DNA of 64,000 bases from Hydra vulgaris (taxonomy: Eukaryota > Cnidaria > Hydrozoa > Anthoathecata > Hydridae), in contig NC_088921.1 in the NCBI RefSeq assembly GCF_038396675.1, positions 12,767,501-12,831,500 on the forward strand. The letters are read 5' to 3'. Position numbers and translations under genes: made by a program. Positions 22,147 through 30,262 of this stretch are shown piece after piece. Position 1 is the first letter of the stretch. Every line of letters starts with the position of its first letter. Below the pieces are notes generated by a model that saw nothing but the letters and a program-made list of their open reading frames with translations, was not told where the DNA came from and did no database searches.

Positions 22147-22488
22147 ATGCCTAAAATAAGGTATACTCCTAGAACATTAAAGACTGTAAACATTGCACGT
22201 ACAAAAACAACTGTTCCTAGAACAAAAAAAGCAGTTCAAACACAAACGAGTACAAAACAGAGTTCAACATCGACACAGACTGAAAGTCAGTATTTACCGA
22301 GTAATTGTAAAAGAATATTATCATGTTTGCGAAGAACAAATAATAGATATAAAGATAATAAAACAAACCGTAAACTTGGAAGAGTTGGTAAAAAAATAAA
22401 ACGTTGGGTTCATACTGCTGAATCATATGTCGATATTAAACATCAATTAAAAGAAGCAAACATAAGACGAAAAAATAAAAATAAATAA
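22147..22488 (+). CDS. Basic Arg/Lys/Thr-rich protein, paralog of 24111-24548
   Basis: 113 residues, very basic. A Thr/Gln/Ser-rich middle separates a basic head from a C-terminal block with 'CKRILSCLRRTNNRY', 'NRKLGRVGKKIKRWV' and 'KHQLKEANIRRKNK'. The block aligns with 'CRKALMCYRKTKSKY', 'NREMKRVGKPIYRFV' in the gene at 24111. Probably a nucleic-acid-binding or virion-core protein. It is the only rightward gene in this stretch and converges on 22494-23145 with a 5-base gap. Confidence 0.65.
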   Translation: MPKIRYTPRTLKTVNIARTKTTVPRTKKAVQTQTSTKQSSTSTQTESQYLPSNCKRILSCLRRTNNRYKDNKTNRKLGRVGKKIKRWVHTAESYVDIKHQLKEANIRRKNKNK

Positions 22489-22493
22489 TATAT

Positions 22494-23145
22494 TTATAAT
22501 TTTTTACTTAAATACAATAATTTTTTAAGAAGATATTCTTGTTTTTTTTTCGCGTCATATCGTTTGCGATTTTTATTTTTTTTTTTTCTCAAAAATATAT
22601 ATAAAAACATTATAGAAAAAAATATTAAAAAAAGTTTAAAAAAATAATGTAAAAAGAAAATAAAAAAAAAACAAACTTTTATTTTGATGTTCGATTGAAT
22701 TTCTTGTGTTATATTTATGTTGACATTTATTTCTACGCTTGGTTTCGCTATTTCCTTTTTATTAAAAAAAAATTAAAAAATTAAAAAAAAATAACACGTA
22801 TTTTTTATAAAAAAATATTGTTTTTAAAAAAAAACTTACTTTTTCTTGTGGATTACATCTTATTTCAAAATGTACTTCTCCATCTTTTTCTTCGTATAAA
22901 TCTTTAGCACAATCTTCATAATCATCAATTTCGATAACTTCTGGTTTTTTATTTTCCAGAATATCGTGATCAAAAAATTCTAACTCTTGTTCATCTTCTA
23001 TTTCAATAATATCAGGTGATTCATTTTCCGATTCCGAAAGTTCTATTTCTTCTTCTGAAAAATTGATTTTTTTTTGAACGATTTCGTTGTCTTTAATATA
23101 TCTTGACATTTTAGCCGTTTGTTTTTTAATGCGTGTTTTAGCCAT
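22494..23145 (-). CDS. Two-exon acidic transmembrane protein
   Basis: Exon 1 is 22840-23145 and exon 2 is 22494-22754; the donor is gtaagt, the acceptor a T/A-rich tract ending aaaag. Both exons are whole codons (102 and 87), giving about 188 residues. Exon 1 has a short basic head then a Glu/Asp-rich region with 'SEEEIELSESENES', resembling phosphorylatable or SUMO-interacting acidic text. Exon 2 has a strongly hydrophobic Phe/Leu/Ile segment of about 35 residues followed by a Lys/Arg tail, a single-pass membrane topology. It is the first gene of the leftward run. The unspliced frame would end in low-complexity Phe text, which favours splicing. Confidence 0.65.
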
Positions 23146-23424
23146 TTGGTTTTGTCAGTAAAAAAACGCGCTTTTTATGTATAAAATTTAATCTCTACAG
23201 ATTAGTTTGTACAAAAGAGTAAGTGATGCAACTTTAATCAATGAAAAGAAAATGCTGTGTCATGTTTGTTAAATTTAGAAAGTTTTAATAACGCTTTTAT
23301 GAACAAGATTAAAACAGATTAAAAAACGAAGTAAACAACTTTTTAAAAACTCTACGAAGAAAAAACTCTGCGATAAGTGTTAAAACAACATGTTAAATAA
23401 ATTCAAAACTTTATGAACTAACAC

Positions 23425-23515
23425 GTCGACGTAGCATAGTGCATTCGCTCGCCGCACTATGTTTCAATCGTCATGTCATTAGACCGTTGTGGGTTCGACT
23501 CTCGTTGAAGGTAGT
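23425..23515 (+). ncRNA. tRNA-like / SINE-like Pol III transcription unit (candidate)
   Basis: 'tagcatagtgcattcg' at about 23433 resembles a tRNA-type A box and 'gggttcgactctc' at about 23490 matches the B-box consensus GGTTCGANTCC well. The spacing of about 55 bases suits an internal Pol III promoter. A complete cloverleaf could not be drawn, so this is more likely a tRNA-derived SINE head or an element-encoded small RNA than a functional tRNA. Confidence 0.4.
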
Positions 23516-23785
23516 AGAAAGTTTAGAAAGTTCTATGTAAATACAGGGGGTGCTCACTCACTGATGTAATGTCTAGAAAGTTTAGAAAGTTCTATGTAAA
23601 TACAGGGGGTGCTCGTACCACTCACTGATGTAATGTCTAGAAAGTATAGAAAGTTCAATGTAAACAGGGGGCGCTAACACCGCTCACTGATGTAATGTTC
23701 AATGTAAACAGGGGGCGCTAACACCGCTCACTGATGTAATGTTCAATGTGAACAGGGGGCGCTAACACCGCTCACTGATGTAATG
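23516..23785. repeat. Five imperfect direct repeats, 44-64 bp
   Basis: Each unit ends 'ctcactgatgtaatg'. Units 1-3 begin with 'agaaagtttagaaagtt'; units 3-5 share 'aacagggggcgctaacaccg'. The repeats are more GC-rich than the rest of the element. Their central position suggests binding sites, an origin or the tail of an inserted SINE. Confidence 0.85.
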
Positions 23786-24110
23786 TGGAGTGTGTGAGAA
23801 CGAGTGAGTGTACGAGTGTGTGAGTAAGCAGGTTAAGGAAATCAGGCAGGATTAAGTAAGTTAAGTAAGAACTAAGTAAGGACTAAGTAAGAAAGTAAGT
23901 TAAAAAACGGCCGTAAAAAATAAACACTATAAGAAAAATATAAGTAAGTAGGCCTACTAAGATAAAATAAAGACAGAATAAGTAAGGCAGTGTCAGGGTG
24001 ACACAAAGTTTTTTATGTTGTAAGAAAACATATAAAAAAACGAAGTCAAAAAAAAGTTGAAAAAAATACAAGTCTAAAAAAAAGTTGAAAAAATACAAGT
24101 CCAAAAAAAA

Positions 24111-24548
24111 ATGGCCGCAGATGATGTTGATTTTTCACGGATGATTGTAAGACGAAATTTATTTTCAAAACCCTCACTTCATAAAAGTAATTTAAGACCG
24201 AAATATTCGACTAAATTACCAAAATTTACAGTAGACGGGAAATATCCTTTTCATAGAGATGCTTTTTTTGAATTTTTTGATAGGACTTCTTTTGATGAAA
24301 ATGAGTTAACAGATCCTAATAATACAGAAATAAGAACTCTAAGACGTAGAAGAAAGAAAAAAAATTTAAAAAAAATAAAGCGTCAAATTTGTAGAAAAGC
24401 ACTGATGTGTTATCGAAAAACAAAAAGCAAGTATATAAATAATATACAAAATCGAGAAATGAAACGAGTAGGAAAACCGATATATCGTTTTGTTATAACA
24501 AAAGTTGATCAAAATAAACAAAGAAACGAAATATTTAAAAAAAAATGA
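24111..24548 (+). CDS. Basic protein, paralog of 22147-22488
   Basis: 145 residues. The N-terminal half is mixed with Phe/Asp-rich text ('HRDAFFEFFDRTSFDENE'). The C-terminal half is highly basic: 'RTLRRRRKKKNLKKIKRQ' then 'CRKALMCYRKTKSKY' and 'NREMKRVGKPIYRFV'. The shared C-terminal block identifies it as a divergent copy of the gene at 22147. A nuclear, DNA-binding or core role is suggested by charge. It overlaps the next gene by 4 bases (ATGA). Confidence 0.65.
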   Translation: MAADDVDFSRMIVRRNLFSKPSLHKSNLRPKYSTKLPKFTVDGKYPFHRDAFFEFFDRTSFDENELTDPNNTEIRTLRRRRKKKNLKKIKRQICRKALMCYRKTKSKYINNIQNREMKRVGKPIYRFVITKVDQNKQRNEIFKKK

Positions 24549-24748
24549 GACATAAAAAACCTAGGAGACATAGAACGGCTCAAAGATATATTTTTATTCA
24601 CCGAAAACATTTACTCCATCCTAGACCTTATCATTCTTTAGTTGGTAGAGGGCGAAAACGTATATTGAGAAAACGTGGTAAAGGTCTCTTTGGTAATTTA
24701 TTAGGAGGTATACCCATACTTGGTGATGTTTTTAAAACTGTATTTTGA
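24545..24748 (+). CDS. Arg-rich protein with hydrophobic tail, adenovirus core pX-like
   Basis: 67 residues. His/Arg-rich head, then 'GRGRKRILRKRGKG' and a glycine-rich hydrophobic end 'LFGNLLGGIPILGDVF'. Arg-rich head plus amphipathic or hydrophobic tail is the layout of adenovirus and adintovirus minor core proteins (pX/mu type), which condense DNA in the virion. Four similar proteins sit at the right end (56220-57010). The start overlaps the previous stop as ATGA. Assignment is by composition and layout, not by clear homology. Confidence 0.55.
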   Translation: MRHKKPRRHRTAQRYIFIHRKHLLHPRPYHSLVGRGRKRILRKRGKGLFGNLLGGIPILGDVFKTVF

Positions 24749-24804
24749 TCGGATTAAAAAACAACTATAAAAAAGCAAAAACTTTGTAAACGTTTATTTC
24801 AAAA

Positions 24805-25200
24805 ATGAATTTACTGCAAGCGTGCAAACATGTACATAGAAGAACGCACAATAAAAAGTATTGTAAAAGATGTTTTATGATAACGTTTCATAAACACGTA
24901 AAAGAAAATTTGAAAGATTATCTTCTATTATTAACAGAAGTAAAAAAAACAAAGAGAAACGTAGTTCAAAATTTAAGAACAGATACAAGTGATTATGGCG
25001 ATTACATTTTAACTTTACAATATAAAGATGGAACGGCTGAAATTATTAGCGGTGAAAAGAAAAAAGGACATACAAAAATATCTACTTTTTTAGGTGGATT
25101 AGTTTTAGATTATGATGTTTTAAATAATTTATATACAATTTCACATGTAAAAAACGGTGTATTTTATGTTGGTAAAGAAATACCAAAAATATATTGTTAA
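24805..25200 (+). CDS. Unknown protein with Cys/His head
   Basis: 131 residues. The head 'CKHVHRRTHNKKYCKRC' holds three Cys and several His and could be a zinc knuckle. The rest alternates beta-like strands with Lys/Thr ('GDYILTLQYKDGTAEIISG', 'GVFYVGKEIPKI'). A TATA-like 'ctataaaaaag' lies at about 24767, some 35 bases before the start, and no acceptor-like motif is present. No family recognised. Confidence 0.6.
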   Translation: MNLLQACKHVHRRTHNKKYCKRCFMITFHKHVKENLKDYLLLLTEVKKTKRNVVQNLRTDTSDYGDYILTLQYKDGTAEIISGEKKKGHTKISTFLGGLVLDYDVLNNLYTISHVKNGVFYVGKEIPKIYC

Positions 25201-25299
25201 AAATTTAATTTAACAGTGTTTTTTCTGTTGTTTTTTTTAAAAAACTATAAATTTAGTTTTTTTCATTTTTTTTATTTAGTATTTTTTATTCTAAAAAAA

Positions 25300-25593
25300 A
25301 TGGAGTTTAAAACTTGTTTACAAGAATTTTATACATCATTTGTTAATCTAGAAACTTCTAGTTTAACAGGGAATGATAGTTTAAAACAAGTTAATGGAAA
25401 TTTTAAATTATTTTTTTGTTTGGATGGTAGTAAACAAATCAAAATAACTCGAGTGGAAAATAAAGCCCATTTTGATTTTATTTATGACGAAAAGAAACAC
25501 GAATTTGAAATGATTTATGAAGACTTTATTGAAGTTATCAAAGAATCATTTGATATTTGGCTACTCGAAGAAGAGGTCATAAAAAATCCGTGA
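25300..25593 (+). CDS. Small protein, tandem paralog of 25625-25954
   Basis: 97 residues from ATG 25300; sequence upstream of this in the same frame is Phe-rich leader. 'CLQEFYTSF', 'QIKITRVENKAHFDFIYDE' and 'FIEVIKESFDIWLLEEE' align with the next gene's 'YVTDFYTY', 'FIKVTRLNNKLNIVFIYED' and 'FLKFVIKSWGGWLIDEE'. An alpha/beta domain of about 90 residues with an acidic end is likely. Function unknown. Confidence 0.65.
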   Translation: MEFKTCLQEFYTSFVNLETSSLTGNDSLKQVNGNFKLFFCLDGSKQIKITRVENKAHFDFIYDEKKHEFEMIYEDFIEVIKESFDIWLLEEEVIKNP

Positions 25594-25624
25594 AGAATTG
25601 ATAGAAGAAGCTCGCGATTAAAAA

Positions 25625-25954
25625 ATGGATTTTGAAACTTATGTGACAGATTTTTATACTTATCCACAATTAACAAAATTTTATGGTGTAGTATTTAATG
25701 CTTGTAAAACAAAGGAGGATTTTTCATTATTATGTGCCTCAAAACATGGTTATTTTATCAAAGTAACACGATTAAATAACAAACTCAATATAGTTTTTAT
25801 ATATGAAGACGGTGAAGAACATTGTTTTGAAATAACCGAAAAAAAGTTTCTAAAATTTGTTATTAAATCTTGGGGAGGATGGCTTATCGACGAAGAAGGA
25901 CAAGACGTTATAGACGTAAGATACGACGAAAGGTTCGACGAGGAAGAGGATTAG
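25625..25954 (+). CDS. Small protein, tandem paralog of 25300-25593
   Basis: 109 residues with the same layout as the preceding gene, from which it is separated by 31 bases. It adds a C-terminal acidic tail ('YDERFDEEED'). That tail is encoded by the same DNA that, in another frame, encodes the Arg-rich head of the basic gene at 25879. The reading of one strand in two frames thus gives an acidic and a basic peptide. Function unknown. Confidence 0.65.
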   Translation: MDFETYVTDFYTYPQLTKFYGVVFNACKTKEDFSLLCASKHGYFIKVTRLNNKLNIVFIYEDGEEHCFEITEKKFLKFVIKSWGGWLIDEEGQDVIDVRYDERFDEEED

Positions 25955-26127
25955 CTGATTTTATTACTCCTAAAAATGTGACCAACGCATTACAAGTGGG
26001 TTCATTGTTATACAGTATAAGAAAAGCGTGGAAAGGTAAAAAAACAAAAACTAACGATCCAAATCCTGTTGTTATAAAACCCGTTAACCCTTATATGGCG
26101 TCAGACAAAGTGTTTGAAGTATATTAA
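25879..26127 (+). CDS. Arg-rich core-like protein
   Basis: 82 residues from ATG 25879. The first 25 are almost all Arg, Tyr and Lys ('MAYRRRRTRRYRRKIRRKVR'). There follows a Gly-Leu turn and a helical part ('FITPKNVTNALQVGSLLYSI'), and a Pro-rich end. Protamine-like heads are typical of virion DNA-condensing proteins. It overlaps the previous gene by 76 bases and converges with the leftward gene 26101-26487. It is likely real because the composition matches the 56220-57010 set. Confidence 0.6.
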   Translation: MAYRRRRTRRYRRKIRRKVRRGRGLADFITPKNVTNALQVGSLLYSIRKAWKGKKTKTNDPNPVVIKPVNPYMASDKVFEVY

Positions 26128-26487
26128 AAAAAGATACTTTTTTGTATAAAAATATTGTTTAAAATCTTCTAAAGAATAAATATGTACAAATAATAAATTG
26201 TGTTGCTTTTCTTCGATTTTTTTCTTTTTAAAACGTTTTATGATCAATGTTTTTTTTCCTTTGCAAGTTAAACAAGTCGTTTGATGTAAGACGCTTTTCA
26301 CACCTTTTTTTGTCATTTTGTTGAAAATCCAAACTTCTTTATTTACAACTTGTAAAGTGCAGTCTTTTAACATCGCTGTGTTTTTTTTATCTCTGAAAAT
26401 CATGAAATATAATTCTCCGTATCCATTGCAAGTTGCACACTTTTCTTCTATGATTTCTTCAAGTAGTGTGTGTGTTGATCTCTTCAT
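26101..26487 (-). CDS. Zinc protein with two DnaJ-type CxxCxG motifs
   Basis: 128 residues. 'CATCNGYGE' near residue 17 and 'CLTCKGKK' near residue 72 are a pair of CxxCxG(x)G half-sites, which in DnaJ and related proteins bind one zinc together. Between them is a beta-rich region. The C-terminus is Lys/Tyr/Phe-rich and overlaps the convergent gene by 27 bases. No J domain is present. The start lies just downstream of the protease gene in the leftward direction, so the two may share a transcript. Confidence 0.6.
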   Translation of the reverse strand: MKRSTHTLLEEIIEEKCATCNGYGELYFMIFRDKKNTAMLKDCTLQVVNKEVWIFNKMTKKGVKSVLHQTTCLTCKGKKTLIIKRFKKKKIEEKQHNLLFVHIYSLEDFKQYFYTKKYLFLIYFKHFV

Positions 26488-26495
26488 GATTTTGT

Positions 26496-27659
26496 TTATA
26501 TTAAATTCAGAGCTAGCTGCCTTTTTATTTCATTCTTAGTCATGATGTCATCGATAGGATTATCTAAAAATAGATTAGCAGTCTTTAATCGAGAATAATT
26601 GTTTGCATAAATTTTATCGCTTTCATCTTGTATCATATAATAAATATTTTCCTCGTTCATTACAGATGGAACAGCTTTAATATCTAATATGGATAATTTA
26701 TCCCATGTAGCTTCGTAATTTGTTCTCAAGAATCCAGAGTCTTTTAAAAATCTTTTAATAGCATTTTGAGCTAATAATTGTCTTTCATAAATATCATGAT
26801 TCAAAGGAATTTGTTTTGTTTTCAAAGACAATAGTTCACGTTCCAGATTTTCCTGTTTTCTCATATTTAAATGCAATTGCATGTCTTTTTCAAACAGTTG
26901 TTTAGCAGTAACATCAAGATATTGAAAGAGCTCTTTTTTGATAAATTGAAAAAATGGATGAAGATTTAGTTGAATTAGTTGGGATGCATGAAGAGTTGTT
27001 ACTTCGCAAAAATAATAATTTAACAGTCTGCACAGTAAAGGTAAATAAATTTGATCAGTTAATAAAACATTTTCGTTGCGAAATACTAAAGCTACAAAAT
27101 AAGCAGCAAACGCACCACACAAACTGCTATCATTCCATTGAAAAGGAAATTTGTTGTATGAAAAAAACACGTTTTGATTGTTAGTCATTTCGCTATATTT
27201 TAAAATAATTTTTGTAAACCAATAAAATTCATGATTATCTGCTGTCCATTCTGTAGGAAAATGATTTGTTTGTCGTATATAAGAATTGATATCCATTTCG
27301 TTATAGTTAATATTAATAGTGTTGATTTGTATATTGCTGCTTATTTCTTCTACTGCTTCAAACAAATGTGTATTAAATCTTAAATATATTGGAATTTGTT
27401 GCAATACGCTTTCTTCTCCTAAACTATCAAAACAAAAAAAATGAGCTTTGTCTATTTTCATCAATACTCTCCAATGTTGACCTGCTTCTTTTGTGGTTTC
27501 ATTGTTGTAAATAATAAAAGAACCATTTTTTTTCATATTATTAATAATATGAATATGAGTGCGAGTTTGACTCAATTGATCAAAAGCATAAATTCCTATA
27601 AAATAATCTTTAAATTCAGAATTTTTAAAAAAACGAAATAAAGAATCGTCAGTAGCCAT
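26496..27659 (-). CDS. Adenain-like cysteine protease
   Basis: 387 residues, intact. 'HWRVLMKIDKAHFFCFDSLGEE' gives the catalytic His followed by the Asp of FDS, and 'QWNDSSLCGAFAAYFV' gives the oxyanion Gln and nucleophile Cys, in the His-Asp-Gln-Cys order of adenovirus-type (Ulp1/C5-like) proteases. Polinton and adintovirus relatives use this enzyme to process capsid precursors; that role here is inference. The C-terminal half is helical, without a recognised domain. The gene lies near the dnaJ-type zinc gene rather than the capsid genes. Confidence 0.85.
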   Translation of the reverse strand: MATDDSLFRFFKNSEFKDYFIGIYAFDQLSQTRTHIHIINNMKKNGSFIIYNNETTKEAGQHWRVLMKIDKAHFFCFDSLGEESVLQQIPIYLRFNTHLFEAVEEISSNIQINTININYNEMDINSYIRQTNHFPTEWTADNHEFYWFTKIILKYSEMTNNQNVFFSYNKFPFQWNDSSLCGAFAAYFVALVFRNENVLLTDQIYLPLLCRLLNYYFCEVTTLHASQLIQLNLHPFFQFIKKELFQYLDVTAKQLFEKDMQLHLNMRKQENLERELLSLKTKQIPLNHDIYERQLLAQNAIKRFLKDSGFLRTNYEATWDKLSILDIKAVPSVMNEENIYYMIQDESDKIYANNYSRLKTANLFLDNPIDDIMTKNEIKRQLALNLI

Positions 27660-27665
27660 TTTTGT

Positions 27666-28314
27666 TTATTCTTCTTTTTCTAAACTAAAAAAACTCGTAA
27701 TAAATATGGTTACATTAGCGTGTAATATATTAACAAATAAAGTTTTTTTATCGCCGGTTCCTTCTTTTATAATTCCTTCAATGTTTCTTTTAACAGATTT
27801 TTTTTTTTAACGCTCCATCTAGTTTAACTATCAAAGAAGAGACAGTGGGTAATATTTTTGTAGTAAACGTATCTACAAAACCATCTGTTTGATCGCCATC
27901 TGTTTGATCTAAAGTAGGTTTAATATCTCTTTCAACCAATAAAATAGTGAGTTTAGATTTATAGTATTCAGTTATTTTGTTATCACCAAGAGGTTGTTCT
28001 TTTAAATTATCAAAGCGTTCGAGATGTTTTGAACAAAGTTGTGGATTTTCGAGCAAATGTTTAAATTCACTATTTTTAAAACATTTTTCAATACTGTAGG
28101 AATTTAATGTTATTCTTTTAGAATCGAGTACATTTTGTAGAAAATCAAATGATTTTTTATCTGTATAATGTTCTTCTTCTTCTTGAATATCAGACGAGGG
28201 TGAAGAGTTTCCAGATTTATTTTCACAATATTCATATTTTTTAGATACTTCGTCAAGTGCGCACACTGCGCAATTGTTGTGAATTTTTTTAATAATGCTA
28301 TCAACGCGATTCAT
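27666..28314 (-). pseudogene. Acidic/helical protein with homopolymer frameshift, unknown
   Basis: An open frame of 174 residues from 28314 to 27790 has a Cys-containing head ('NNCAVCALDEVSKKYEYC'), an acidic Ser-rich linker and a helical body. It ends inside a run of about 11 A residues (minus strand) near 27800. After it, another phase is open to a TAA at 27666-27668. A slip in the A-run explains the break. It could be a real mutation, an assembly length error or slippage. No family recognised. Confidence 0.5.
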
Positions 28315-28501
28315 TTTAAAAATAAAAGAATATGTAAAAAATTTTAAAAAACTGATTTTTTTATACTTTTTTATTTAGTTTATTAAAAGAATACGCTTCT
28401 TTTATTAATAAAAAACTCTATTTTTTTAGTTGTGGTTGTTGGATTTTGAATTTATAGCAAACAAGGAAGATCATATTTAGGGAAAAAATTGCATAAGAGA
28501 A

Positions 28502-29172
28502 TTGTGTTTGCGTTCAATTGTCGATAAACAATTTTTCCATACACAAGTGTTTCCTTGTGTGCATTTTGACACATTAGGAGAAAAAGAGAAAAAAATATTT
28601 TTATATTGTTTAAATAACATTCATGGATTAGAGTATTACCCCACTTTTAAATATACAGTCGAAATAATTTTTGTAGATTCGTTGTCGATTATTTAAAAGC
28701 TATATTTTCGAAATACGAATACAATCTTGTTTTTTATAAAGGTGGTCATATGGAAAATGATGTATTGCGCTCGATGAAAGAGCAAAAAATATATATGTTT
28801 GATTTAAATAGGTTGTTATTTCCTAAAATTTGCCTTTTACCATTATATGCTAACAATGAAGATATTTGTATGGAACATTTTTTAAATCAACAAAATAAAG
28901 AACTCACGTTGCAACATTGCCCTAAATATGAAACATTTATGTTTAGTTTATATTTGGAAGATTTTGTGAACGGATTTATAAAAGATGGTGAAGTACAACA
29001 ATATACAAAATTTAGTGTTGTCGAATACACCAGTTTTATTAAATTTATAAAAGACAATATTAAATGTATTTACATATTCAAAAAAGACAAATGTGAATGT
29101 TTTGACAATATATTTAAAGTAAATAAACTTGTATACCAACTTTTTGAAATGGAAAAAAAAAATAAAAAATAA
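28502..29172 (+). pseudogene. Broken gene, possibly RNase H-like fold
   Basis: The frame 28502-28696 and the frame 28750-29172 (140 residues) are in different phases, and the second is open upstream of its ATG to about 28690. Together they look like one gene with a frameshift near 28680-28700. 'FYKGGHMENDVLRSM' followed by 'MFDLNRLLFPKI' resembles a K-G-(G)-x-x-E motif seen in uncharacterised nuclease-like proteins of animal mobile elements; this comparison is from memory and weak. Catalytic residues cannot be fixed. Confidence 0.4.
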
Positions 29173-29185
29173 AAAAGTGCCTTGT

Positions 29186-30133
29186 TTATAATCCTTCCTT
29201 CGCAGTCACATAATATTTAGTGTAGTGAATGTTTGTATGAATAGGTTGTTTTGATACTATTTTGTTGTTCTCGTAATTATAAACTTCGTCTTCTTTTCTG
29301 TATAAAATCTTTGAAATGTTAAAATTTCTTTTAAAGAAAAAAAACCATTGAGCTGTAGGAAACATTTCTATCAAACTTTTATCGTGAAAATTACAGCGAT
29401 CAAAAGCTTTATAAATATAAACTTTATCATCTTCTATACGGACTTTTTCGAATATAAAATATTTATAAATAGGAACAGGTGTATAAACGGTGTAATAACC
29501 ATTATGAAAAACTTTATCGTTGTATGAAAAATAAAGTGGTTTTTCTATGCAAGCAGGATACTCGTTTTGTAATATTTTACAATTTTTCTTCAATTCGTCA
29601 TATTCCCATTTGTTAGATACATACGGAAATAAAAAATAATATTTTAAGGTTTGTTTAAGTTTACTTTTCCACGAAGTGCATTTCTTTTCTGTATTTTTTG
29701 TTTTGCAATAAAGTTTATACACTTTAATAAATTCATCCAATTTTTTTCTTTGTTCTTCGTGTTGCTTTTCTACTGTTGTTTTTGTTATATTTAAAAAATC
29801 ATCGTTAATCAGACGACATACTTCAAACATGGTAGCTCTCCATGATAGTGATTGTTCTTCAAAAGTCATATTGCAACGAGAAGCTTTTTCAAATAAATGT
29901 AGAGAACTTTCATAGTCTTTTGCTATGAAAATATAGTATAAATCAACCCATTTTTCTTCTTCCAAATTTAATTCCAAATTAAATTTTTTTAAATATGTTA
30001 ATATAATATCCTGCCATTCTTCATACGTGTTATTTAAATGATGAAATTCAAATAATATAGGATGTAATTCATTATCTGGATAAAAAAGTAAAACAGCTTC
30101 GATTAGATTTTCGTCTAGTTGTTTGCTAGTCAT
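29186..30133 (-). CDS. 315-residue protein of unknown function
   Basis: Starts at ATG 30133. It is a mostly helical, Lys/Glu/Tyr/Trp-rich protein. Residues about 130-180 carry a charged helix ending in 'CTSWKSKLKQTLKYYF'; the C-terminal 120 residues look beta-rich with many aromatics ('YTVYTPVPIYKYFIFEKVRI'). A TATA-like sequence at 30173-30185 lies about 40 bases upstream. No known motif is visible. Confidence 0.65.
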   Translation of the reverse strand: MTSKQLDENLIEAVLLFYPDNELHPILFEFHHLNNTYEEWQDIILTYLKKFNLELNLEEEKWVDLYYIFIAKDYESSLHLFEKASRCNMTFEEQSLSWRATMFEVCRLINDDFLNITKTTVEKQHEEQRKKLDEFIKVYKLYCKTKNTEKKCTSWKSKLKQTLKYYFLFPYVSNKWEYDELKKNCKILQNEYPACIEKPLYFSYNDKVFHNGYYTVYTPVPIYKYFIFEKVRIEDDKVYIYKAFDRCNFHDKSLIEMFPTAQWFFFFKRNFNISKILYRKEDEVYNYENNKIVSKQPIHTNIHYTKYYVTAKEGL

Positions 30134-30172
30134 TTTCTCTTTCAAAAATGAACTAGAATATTATTTTTTCAA

Positions 30173-30185
30173 CCTTTTATATAGG
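30173..30185 (-). promoter_or_regulatory. TATA-box-like element
   Basis: Read leftward this is CCTATATAAAAGG, a strong TATA match, 40 bases before the start at 30133. It suggests the gene has its own Pol II promoter instead of an acceptor-like motif. Confidence 0.6.
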
Positions 30186-30262
30186 AAAAAGAGTAAGAAA
30201 AACAAGTTTTTTAATAATAAAACAGGTTTTTTTAATTCAAATAAAAAATTACAAAAAAATAA

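Larger units (their letters stand above)
23150..24105. promoter_or_regulatory. Central non-coding control region between divergent gene runs
   Basis: About 950 bases without a gene. It lies between the leftward run (first start 23145) and the rightward gene at 24111. Leftward TATA-like text ('tatacataaaaag' read on the minus strand) lies near 23175. Further in are a Pol III-like box pair, five GC-richer tandem repeats and an 'agtaagtaag' purine/GT-rich stretch (23840-23960). A promoter and/or replication or packaging role is inferred from position and repeats. Confidence 0.5.

Noticed and set aside
23425..23515. Functional tRNA gene
   Set aside because: A-box and B-box-like sequences are present, but a full cloverleaf with acceptor stem and anticodon arm could not be drawn.
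26954..27184. Plus-strand frame inside the protease gene
   Set aside because: Shadow of the intact minus-strand protease, which has catalytic motifs.
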